DNA from: Patescibacteria group bacterium
GTDB lineage: Bacteria > Patescibacteriota > Minisyncoccia > Minisyncoccales > GWA2-46-15
Assembly (NCBI GenBank): GCA_018895125.1
Contig: JAHIOR010000013.1
Coordinates: 1-10,711 of the forward strand
DNA: 10,711 bases
Direction: 5' to 3'
This document shows, in pieces, positions 6,126-10,711 of this stretch; the stretch's first letter is position 1, and the number at the start of each line of letters is the position of its first letter. The position numbers and the translations under genes are program-made. A model generated the notes under the pieces. It did not search any database, was not told the DNA's origin, and was given only the letters and a program-made list of their open reading frames with translations.

Positions 6126-6266
6126 ATGATAGAACTATACGAACCATACGAAGGGTGGCTCGCACAGTTGATAGACATATATCTATCAATCATCATAATC
6201 GGCGTGGTCCTGGCCGGTTACTACCTTGGTCGCTTCATCTGGAGGAGGAGGCGCACCGGGAAGTAA
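6126..6266 (+). CDS. Small single-pass membrane protein, 46 aa, unknown function
   Basis: The frame runs ATG to TAA over 46 codons. The N-terminus is acidic and aromatic (MIELYEPYEGW). One strongly hydrophobic segment covers about residues 15-39 (IDIYLSIIIIGVVLAGYY, then LGRFIW). The C-terminus is short and basic (RRRRTGK), so by the positive-inside rule the tail should be cytoplasmic. Coding status rests on the complete expression unit: consensus promoter, Shine-Dalgarno at ideal spacing, and intrinsic terminator 15 nt after the stop. Codon choice is more G/C-rich than in neighbours (TAC over TAT, ATC, AGG AGG AGG CGC), which could mean recent arrival or selection on the RNA. It lies alone between dnaB and cysS, divergent from the first and convergent with the second. 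I do not recognise a family. Alternatives are a type I toxin-like peptide or a small accessory subunit of a membrane complex. Confidence 0.75.
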   Translation: MIELYEPYEGWLAQLIDIYLSIIIIGVVLAGYYLGRFIWRRRRTGK

Positions 6267-6281
6267 GATGGACTTAACAAA

Positions 6282-6312
6282 ACGGCTCTCGCCAAACGCG
6301 AGAGCTGTTTTT
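6282..6312 (+). terminator. Strong intrinsic terminator, probably shared with cysS
   Basis: An 11-bp stem (6282-6292 with 6298-6308, one G-U pair) closes a CAAAC loop and runs directly into TTTTT (6308-6312). On the other strand the stem is followed by TTTTG, so it can also end the convergent cysS transcript, whose stop is at 6331. Confidence 0.92.
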
Positions 6313-6325
6313 ATTCTCGCGCAAA

Positions 6326-6353
6326 ATTGGTTATCGGTTATTGGTTGTTGGTT
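6326..6353. repeat. Heptanucleotide tandem repeat (4 copies) at the cysS 3' end
   Basis: ATTGGTT (6326-6332), ATCGGTT (6333-6339), ATTGGTT (6340-6346) and GTTGGTT (6347-6353) form four 7-bp units. They encode the last codons of cysS (PTTNNR) and contain its stop codon (6331-6333). The repeat probably arose by slippage and may have altered the protein tail. Confidence 0.8.
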
Positions 6354-7728
6354 TTAAAACAGATCCCTTTTTCGCATCTTCAATCTGCCAGCCCAGCTTT
6401 TCTAGCTCTTTCCTTATCTTGTCTGCTGACTGCCATTTCTTTTCTTTTCTTAAGGATTCTCTTTGTTTTGCCAAGAAAAGAATTTGTTTTGGAATCTCTT
6501 GAAGTCTAGCTTCTTTTAAATTAAGGCCGAAAACTTTGTCAAAATCAACTAAAAGACAATACTTTTCTTTATCTAAAAGCTCCTTGCTTCTAAGCATTTT
6601 CCAGGTTAGGCCCAGAGCCTGGGAAATATTTAGATCATTGCCGACAGCCTTACTAAAACTTTGGCAATATTTGTTAATAATTGGTTTTCTTAATTTTCCT
6701 TTTGAAGACTTTAATTCAAGGGCTTTGTTGTAGAGGTTATTTAAAGCCTTTTCTGAAGCTATTAACGCTTCCCAAGTAAAGTTTAAGCCCTGGCGGTAAT
6801 TAGAAGTCAGAATTAAATATCTTAAAGACAAAGGGTTAAAACCCTTACTGATTAGATCAGTAACCAAGACATTATTACCCAAGCTCTTTGACATTTTCTC
6901 TTTATCAATTACCAGCCATTCGTTATGAAGCCAGTAATTGGCAGTTTGCTTGCCGAAAGCGCCATGGCTTTGAGCAATTTCATTGGTATGGTGAACCGGG
7001 ATATGCTCTTTGCCTCCGGTATGAATGTCAAACTGATTGCCTAAATATTTGGTGGACATGGCCGTGCATTCAATATGCCAACCCGGATAACCTTTGCCCC
7101 AAGGGCTATCCCAAAGCATAATGTGATCTGGCTGATTAGTTACCCATAAGAGAAAATCCCAGGGCTTCTTTTTCTCAGGATCTATTTTAACTCTAGAACC
7201 TGAGGCTTGTTTTTTTAAGTTAAGCTTGGCAAAACTGGCATAACCAGGAAATTTTGAGGTATCAAAAACCAGGCCTGTCTTGGTTAGATAAGCAAAGCCA
7301 TTTTTTTCTATCTTTTTTGCTAAAGCAATCTGTTCTTTAATATGGTCGGTAGCTCGGCAAAGAATATTGGGCCGATTAATATTGAGTAAATCCAGGCTAG
7401 CTAAAAACTGCTGAATGTATTTTTCAGCTATTTGCCAGACCGTCAAACCCTCTCTTTTAGCTCCTTTTTCCATTTTGTCTTCTCCCGCGTCTTCGTCTGA
7501 AGTCATGTGGCCAACGTCAGTAAGATTCATGACCCACTTTGTTTTATAACCTAAATACTTTAAAAACCTGACTAAAACATCCCACTGAACATAACAATAC
7601 ATATGACCGATGTGCTGATTCCAATAAACAGTTGGACCGCAAGAATAAACACCAACAAAACCCTTTTTAATGGGTTTGAAATCTTGTATTCTTCTGGTTA
7701 AAGTATTGTATAACTTTATTTCTACCAT
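6331..7728 (-). CDS. cysS: Cysteinyl-tRNA synthetase
   Basis: Class I aminoacyl-tRNA synthetase that charges tRNA-Cys with cysteine in the cytoplasm. The HIGH motif is present as HIGH (residues 39-42) and KMSKS at 278-282. Zinc ligands match E. coli CysRS: Cys30 (SCGPTVY), Cys221 (WHIECTAMS), His246 and Glu250 (VHHTNE). The catalytic domain is complete. The C-terminal helical part (about 310-465) ends in the usual anticodon-binding segment (REKKWQSADKIRKELEKLGW) followed by a short tail PTTNNR written by a 7-bp DNA repeat. Length 465 aa is close to the E. coli enzyme (461). It is a single-gene unit with its own promoter (7763-7791), divergent from the GtrA-family gene, and converges on the terminator at 6282-6312. 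Confidence 0.98.
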   Translation of the reverse strand: MVEIKLYNTLTRRIQDFKPIKKGFVGVYSCGPTVYWNQHIGHMYCYVQWDVLVRFLKYLGYKTKWVMNLTDVGHMTSDEDAGEDKMEKGAKREGLTVWQIAEKYIQQFLASLDLLNINRPNILCRATDHIKEQIALAKKIEKNGFAYLTKTGLVFDTSKFPGYASFAKLNLKKQASGSRVKIDPEKKKPWDFLLWVTNQPDHIMLWDSPWGKGYPGWHIECTAMSTKYLGNQFDIHTGGKEHIPVHHTNEIAQSHGAFGKQTANYWLHNEWLVIDKEKMSKSLGNNVLVTDLISKGFNPLSLRYLILTSNYRQGLNFTWEALIASEKALNNLYNKALELKSSKGKLRKPIINKYCQSFSKAVGNDLNISQALGLTWKMLRSKELLDKEKYCLLVDFDKVFGLNLKEARLQEIPKQILFLAKQRESLRKEKKWQSADKIRKELEKLGWQIEDAKKGSVLKPTTNNR

Positions 7729-7762
7729 GTCTTATGCTTTATCATACTATGGTATATCTTGT

Positions 7763-7791
7763 ATTCTATATTTTGCAGAATAAAAGGTCAA
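7763..7791 (-). promoter_or_regulatory. cysS promoter
   Basis: On the minus strand, TTGACC (plus 7786-7791, 5/6 match) and TAGAAT (plus 7763-7768, 5/6 match) are 17 bp apart. The start would fall near 7756, giving a leader of about 28 nt before the ATG at 7728. No T-box or other riboswitch fits in so short a leader. Confidence 0.75.
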
Positions 7792-7800
7792 TTTATGCTT

Positions 7801-7829
7801 TTGCGCTTTTAATTCAGCTGTGTTAAATT
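7801..7829 (+). promoter_or_regulatory. Weak candidate promoter of the GtrA-dnaX pair
   Basis: TTGCGC (7801-7806, 3/6) and TAAATT (7824-7829, 4/6) are 17 bp apart. A start about 7 nt past the -10 would fall on the ATG at 7836, which would make a leaderless mRNA; this agrees with the lack of a Shine-Dalgarno but the boxes are weak. Confidence 0.35.
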
Positions 7830-7835
7830 AAATGA

Positions 7836-8249
7836 ATGAAAGAAAACTTGTTGCAGTTTTTAAAGTTCTTTTTAGTCGGCAGCTTAAACTTTTTAATTGA
7901 CCTAGGCATTCTCTTTTTACTGATCTCTGCTTCCGGAATGGATAAAGGATGGCAATATTCTGTTTTCAAGGGAATTTCTTTTTTTATCGCCACCGTCAAT
8001 TCTTATTTTTTAAATAGAGCTTGGACATTTGAATCAAAAGAAAGAAAGTTCAATTTGTTTTTATTAATAAGCATTATTGGATTTTTTATTAATGTCGGAG
8101 TTGCATCCTTAGTAGTCAATTCTATTAGTCCCTGGTTTGGACTTAATTCTAAAACTTGGGCTATTATCGGAGCTGTAAAGGGAAGTTTTGTCGGACTCTT
8201 TTGGAACTTTCTCGGTTACAAATTTATTGTTTTTAAAGAAAATGTCTAA
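7836..8249 (+). CDS. GtrA-family membrane protein
   Basis: Small integral membrane protein with four transmembrane helices (about residues 9-30, 42-60, 73-94 and 108-128), the standard GtrA (PF04138) layout. Family marks are FLVGSLNFLIDLG near the N-terminus, NSYFLNRAWTF (55-65) after helix 2, and WNFLGYKFIVF (123-133) at the end, which repeats the 'N-F-x-x-R/K-x-x-x-F' pattern. GtrA proteins are thought to move lipid-linked sugars across the cytoplasmic membrane for cell-surface glycosylation; no glycosyltransferase is adjacent here to name a substrate. An alternative ATG at 7832 is in another frame. Its last 8 nt overlap the dnaX start, so the two are translationally linked. Confidence 0.9.
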   Translation: MKENLLQFLKFFLVGSLNFLIDLGILFLLISASGMDKGWQYSVFKGISFFIATVNSYFLNRAWTFESKERKFNLFLLISIIGFFINVGVASLVVNSISPWFGLNSKTWAIIGAVKGSFVGLFWNFLGYKFIVFKENV

Positions 8250-9345
8250 AGTTTTTTACAGAAAATATCGGCCCAAGTTTTTTCAAGAAATCATTGCCCA
8301 AGAGCATATTGTCAAAACTCTGACCAATGCTTTGGCTTCAGATATTCTTTCCCAGGGCTATTTATTTTCCGGCCCCAGGGGTAGCGGCAAAACTACCATT
8401 GCCAGACTTTTTGCCAAATCATTAAACTGCACTGACAGAGCAAAGGGGAAGTTTGAACCTTGCGATAAATGCTCGAGTTGTTTGGAAATTAATGACAGCA
8501 GAAGCATTGATTTGATTGAAATTGACGCTGCTTCCCATCGGGGTATTGATGAAATCAGGGAATTAAAGGAGGGAATCAAGTTCGCCCCGGCCAAATCTAA
8601 ATACAAGGTCTTTATTATTGACGAAAGTCATCAATTAACCAAAGAAGCTTCAAACGCACTTTTAAAAACTCTTGAAGAACCGCCCAGTCATGCAGTCTTT
8701 ATTCTAGCCACTACTGAAATTCACAAAATGATCCCGACCATTATTTCCAGATGCCAAAGGTTTGACTTTAAAAGACTGAAAATGGCCGAAGTTATCAAGA
8801 GATTGGAAATTATAGCCAAGAAAGAAAAACTTCAGATAGAAAAACCAGCTTTGGAACTGATTGCCTTAAGTTCCGGAGGATCTTTAAGAGATGCGGAAAC
8901 TATCCTTGACCAAACTGCCACTTTTTGCTCAAAAGACAAGATTACTTTAAAAGATTTAAGAGAACTGCTGGGGGTTGTAGGGCTGCAAAAAGCAGCTGAA
9001 CTGGTTGATGCCCTTTTAGCCAAGGATGCCAAGACTGCTATACTTCTTCTGGGACAAGTTTTTGAAGAAGGCAATGACCTGACCCAGTTTGTTTCTGAAA
9101 TTATCAATTATCTTCACGCCAGCTTAATGTTTAAGATTGGTGGCGAGGATTTACACAATCCTTTGACTGACGGCTTGTCTGACGAAGAGTTTGGAAAGCT
9201 GAAAGGCCAAGCAGATAAATTCCAGGAAGGGGATTTGAGAAAACTTTTGGATCTTTTTCTTGATGCCCAGAATAGGATGAAATCTTCGCCAATCTTGCAA
9301 TTGCCGCTGGAATTGGCGATTGCCGAGTATTGCGGCATTGAATAG
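8242..9345 (+). CDS. dnaX: DNA polymerase III clamp-loader subunit gamma (short DnaX)
   Basis: ATPase subunit of the clamp loader, which places the beta sliding clamp on primed DNA. Residues in order: YRKYRPKFF (6-14), Walker A GPRGSGKT (44-51), zinc ligands Cys63, Cys74, Cys77 and Cys80, Walker B ending in DESH (127-130; most bacteria have DEVH or DEAH), sensor 1 LATTE (155-159), the arginine-finger motif SRC (169-171), and sensor 2 GGSLRDAETILDQ. The collar domain ends the protein at 367 aa. The tau extension that binds DnaB and the polymerase is absent, so this is gamma only. The frame is open upstream to a TTG at 8188, but homology begins at MSKVFYRKYRP, so ATG 8242 is preferred. It overlaps the GtrA-family gene by 8 nt. 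It lacks the usual ybaB-recR neighbours. Confidence 0.97.
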   Translation: MSKVFYRKYRPKFFQEIIAQEHIVKTLTNALASDILSQGYLFSGPRGSGKTTIARLFAKSLNCTDRAKGKFEPCDKCSSCLEINDSRSIDLIEIDAASHRGIDEIRELKEGIKFAPAKSKYKVFIIDESHQLTKEASNALLKTLEEPPSHAVFILATTEIHKMIPTIISRCQRFDFKRLKMAEVIKRLEIIAKKEKLQIEKPALELIALSSGGSLRDAETILDQTATFCSKDKITLKDLRELLGVVGLQKAAELVDALLAKDAKTAILLLGQVFEEGNDLTQFVSEIINYLHASLMFKIGGEDLHNPLTDGLSDEEFGKLKGQADKFQEGDLRKLLDLFLDAQNRMKSSPILQLPLELAIAEYCGIE

Positions 9346-9352
9346 CCAGTTC

Positions 9353-9381
9353 TTTACAAAATAGAACTACGATGATATTAT
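9353..9381 (+). promoter_or_regulatory. Promoter of the HTH gene (and possibly tRNA-Gln)
   Basis: TTTACA (9353-9358, 5/6) and TATTAT (9376-9381, 5/6) are 17 bp apart, starting 8 nt after the dnaX stop. The start would fall near 9388, giving a leader of about 20 nt. A second TATAAT (9391-9396) lies too close to the ATG and has no -35. The -35 sits inside a 6-bp inverted repeat (AGTTCT 9348-9353, AGAACT 9363-9368). Confidence 0.6.
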
Positions 9382-9407
9382 AAATCAATATATAATCGTT
9401 GTTCGAT

Positions 9408-10094
9408 ATGTCAAAATCAAAGGAAAAAGAAAAAGCGATTGCCCTAAGAAAAAGAGGGTATTCATACTCCGAAATCTTAAAGGAAGTGCCCGTATATAAA
9501 TCCACCCTGTCCATATGGCTAAGGAGTGTCGGTTTAGCGAAAAAACAGAAACAAAGACTAACCGAAAAGAGATTAAAAGCCGCTCTAAGGGGATCTCTTT
9601 CTAGAAAAACTAAAAGATTAGTGGTTACGGAAGAGATTAAAAAACAAGCCAGAAAAGAAATAGGGAATATATCTGATAGGGAATTATGGTTAGTCGGAAT
9701 TGCTTTATACTGGGGAGAAGGATCAAAACAAAAAGAAAACAATCCTTCTCAGCCAGCACGCTTCACTAATTCTGATCCATTAATGATAAAACTCTATCTT
9801 AAATGGTTGCAAAAAATCTGTAAGATTGCTAGAAAAGATATTCTCTTTGAAATCTATCTACACGAAACAACAGATATTGAAAGTTCCAAAAAGTATTGGT
9901 CAAAAGTTCTTGGTTTCTCGCTTAACCAATTTCAAAAAATCAGAATTAAGAAGAATAAAATTAGAACCAAAAGAAAAAACATCGGAAGCAATTACTATGG
10001 GTTGATAAGAGTAGAGATCAGGAAAAGCACAAATTTTAATAGAAAGATAAATGGATGGATTGAGGGAATCTATCAGCATTGCGGGATCGTCTAA
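9408..10094 (+). CDS. HTH-domain protein, LAGLIDADG-like features, overlaps tRNA-Gln
   Basis: Residues 5-40 form a homeodomain-like helix-turn-helix (IALRKRGYSYSEILKEV, then STLSIWLRSVGL). The rest is basic and holds two motifs: WLVGIALYWGEGSK (94-107) and INGWIEGI (214-221). Their spacing and G-x-x-x-x-GEG / GWIEG pattern recall the paired helices of LAGLIDADG homing endonucleases, but the likeness is distant and I would not call it an endonuclease on this alone. I believe related proteins are common in Patescibacteria, mostly as hypothetical proteins. ATG 9408 is preferred to a TTG at 9399 because it follows a good promoter and begins a normal N-terminus. The last five codons (CGIV-stop) are written by the first 15 nt of tRNA-Gln, so the two genes cannot both yield full-length products from one RNA molecule. 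Confidence 0.8.
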   Translation: MSKSKEKEKAIALRKRGYSYSEILKEVPVYKSTLSIWLRSVGLAKKQKQRLTEKRLKAALRGSLSRKTKRLVVTEEIKKQARKEIGNISDRELWLVGIALYWGEGSKQKENNPSQPARFTNSDPLMIKLYLKWLQKICKIARKDILFEIYLHETTDIESSKKYWSKVLGFSLNQFQKIRIKKNKIRTKRKNIGSNYYGLIRVEIRKSTNFNRKINGWIEGIYQHCGIV

Positions 10095-10153
10095 TGGTAG
10101 GACGGTGGACTTTGACTCCATTAATCTTGGTTCGAATCCAAGTCCCGCAGCCA
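10080..10153 (+). tRNA. tRNA-Gln (anticodon UUG)
   Basis: A full cloverleaf is visible. The acceptor stem TGCGGGA/TCCCGCA (10080-10086, 10143-10149) pairs perfectly. The D stem is GTCT/GGAC with loop AATGGTA. The anticodon stem is GTGGA/TCCAT with loop CTTTGAC, so anticodon TTG is at 10112-10114. The T arm is CTTGG-TTCGAAT-CCAAG. The variable loop has 4 nt. Discriminator G at 10150 is followed by encoded CCA. U1-A72 and G73 are the classic glutamine identity features. Minus-strand and plus-strand open frames across it are tRNA shadows. Confidence 0.97.
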
Positions 10154-10176
10154 ACTAACGAGACTCTTTTGAGACT

Positions 10177-10269
10177 GAATTCCCTCGGGCGGTTCGCATC
10201 CTTGAGCCTTGACCAGAAAAGGATCCGAACCGTAAAAATTCACCATAAAAAGGGAATCTAGAATTCTAG
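10177..10269 (+). other. Structured non-coding region after tRNA-Gln
   Basis: Arms CGGTTCGCATCCTT (10190-10203) and AAGGATCCGAACCG (10219-10232) pair over 14 positions with one mismatch around a 15-nt loop. An outer 7-bp stem, ATTCCCT (10179-10185) with AGGGAAT (10251-10257), can enclose it. Next to this, CTAGAATTCTAG (10258-10269) is a perfect 12-bp palindrome. No T-tract follows, so it is not a standard terminator. Both inner arms resemble a tRNA T-arm (GGTTCG..ATCC), so a tRNA-derived remnant or a structured RNA are possible. From 10270 to 10379 I see only AT-rich sequence with a TATAAT at 10371-10376. Confidence 0.5.
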
Positions 10270-10379
10270 CGGCTTATTGATTAATTATTAAGTTTGTTTT
10301 ATATTTTTTAGCAAAAGAAGAAACTCGTTCAAAATCGTAAGATCGTATTATAAATAGATTTTTTATACCCTATAATAAT

Positions 10380-10711
10380 ATGCCCATTTCCGATAAAACA
10401 ATCAAAGGCAATAAATTGTTGAATATGGTTTTTAAAGAATTTCAAAAAGAAAAAGAAACCATATCATTGATTCCATCTGAAAATATAATGAGTGATCTGG
10501 CCACTAAAATGTACTGTAGCAAAAGCAATAATCGGTATGTAATACCAATAAAAATTGAGGATAAATTTTTTATGCCCGGAAGAGAAAGTCTTGGAAATAT
10601 TATTACGCTATTGGAGGAAAAATTATGCTCAATATATAAAACTAAATATACTATAGTAAAATCTCTTTCCGGGCTCCATCAAATGGATATAATTATGTCA
10701 GCTATGAGAAA
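10380..10711 (+). CDS. Serine hydroxymethyltransferase-like PLP enzyme, N-terminal part
   Basis: An open frame from ATG 10380 runs off the window (110 codons seen). It shows the N-terminal layout of SHMT and related fold-type I PLP enzymes: SLIPSENIMS (29-38; SHMT has LIASEN, and its Glu is catalytic), NNRY (50-53), PGRE (66-69), a helix LEEKLCSIYKTKY (78-90) and SLSGLHQMD (95-103), matching SHMT PHSGSQAN. It is too diverged to be housekeeping GlyA: the PGKRYYGG segment is replaced and the residues around it differ. Such divergent members occur in biosynthetic clusters for surface sugars or secondary metabolites; that is inference. The PLP lysine lies outside the window. No Shine-Dalgarno is visible, and the TATAAT at 10371 is too near the ATG to serve it unless a later Met is the start. 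Confidence 0.65.
   Translation, partial: MPISDKTIKGNKLLNMVFKEFQKEKETISLIPSENIMSDLATKMYCSKSNNRYVIPIKIEDKFFMPGRESLGNIITLLEEKLCSIYKTKYTIVKSLSGLHQMDIIMSAMR

Noticed and set aside
6268..6357. 30-codon plus-strand frame starting 1 nt after the small gene stop
   Set aside because: It runs through the intrinsic terminator and into the heptamer repeat; no Shine-Dalgarno at usable spacing (the GGAGGAGG at 6241-6248 is too far).
8188..8241. 18-codon N-terminal extension of DnaX from TTG 8188
   Set aside because: It lies wholly inside the GtrA-family gene; the family N-terminus begins at MSKVFYRKYRP (8242).
9131..9742. 203-codon minus-strand open frame
   Set aside because: It is the antisense shadow of the dnaX end and the HTH gene start and covers their intergenic promoter.
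9900..10261. Open frames on both strands across tRNA-Gln
   Set aside because: Typical tRNA shadows; the cloverleaf is complete and explains the sequence.
10371..10376. TATAAT as promoter -10 for the SHMT-like gene
   Set aside because: It is only 3 nt before the ATG and has no -35 at 16-18 bp; transcription would start within the start codon region.

Overview
The window is about 10.7 kb of AT-rich bacterial DNA, most likely from a Candidate Phyla Radiation (Patescibacteria) genome. This assignment is inferred from a combination of traits: very compact gene packing, a minimal tau-less DnaX, a membrane-anchored PaaX/Cas2-like protein, an HTH 'WGEGSK'-type protein, and almost no Shine-Dalgarno sequences. 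TGA serves as a stop codon (end of the exchanger gene), so the recoded UGA-glycine lineages (Absconditabacteria/Gracilibacteria) are excluded. No 16S or other phylogenetic marker is present to refine this.

Layout. (1) 3-2870, plus strand: a tight run of four genes, namely the 3' end of an amino-acid permease, a Na+/Ca2+-exchanger-family antiporter, rmuC and rplU (bL21), closed by a large imperfect hairpin. (2) 2931-3974: an accessory-looking island with a minus-strand membrane-anchored PaaX/Cas2-like protein. Related palindromic sequences lie in its promoter and its 3' flank, and short tandem repeats surround it. (3) 3975-6023, minus strand: dnaB followed by recR. The 63 bp between them are almost entirely four 16-bp tandem repeats, and the last repeat supplies the recR start codon. 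(4) 6045-6312, plus strand: a previously unmarked small-gene cassette with a fully consensus sigma70-type promoter overlapped by a 14-bp palindrome, a canonical Shine-Dalgarno, a 46-codon single-pass membrane protein and a strong intrinsic terminator. (5) 6331-7728, minus strand: cysS with its own promoter, ending inside a heptanucleotide repeat. (6) 7836-9345, plus strand: a GtrA-family membrane protein overlapping dnaX by 8 nt. (7) 9408-10153: an HTH-containing protein whose last codons and stop run into a complete tRNA-Gln(UUG). (8) 10154-10711: a structured non-coding stretch and then the 5' end of a divergent serine-hydroxymethyltransferase-like PLP enzyme that continues beyond the window.

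How the genes fit together: dnaB, dnaX, recR and rmuC are replication and repair functions; rplU, cysS and tRNA-Gln serve translation; the permease, exchanger, GtrA and small protein are membrane functions. The regions most likely to hold new biology are the 6045-6312 cassette, the repeat-embedded recR start with three upstream Met-Arg-stop mini-ORFs, the PaaX/Cas2-like gene with its paired palindromes, and the HTH gene/tRNA-Gln overlap. All motif calls were made by eye; no database search was possible.
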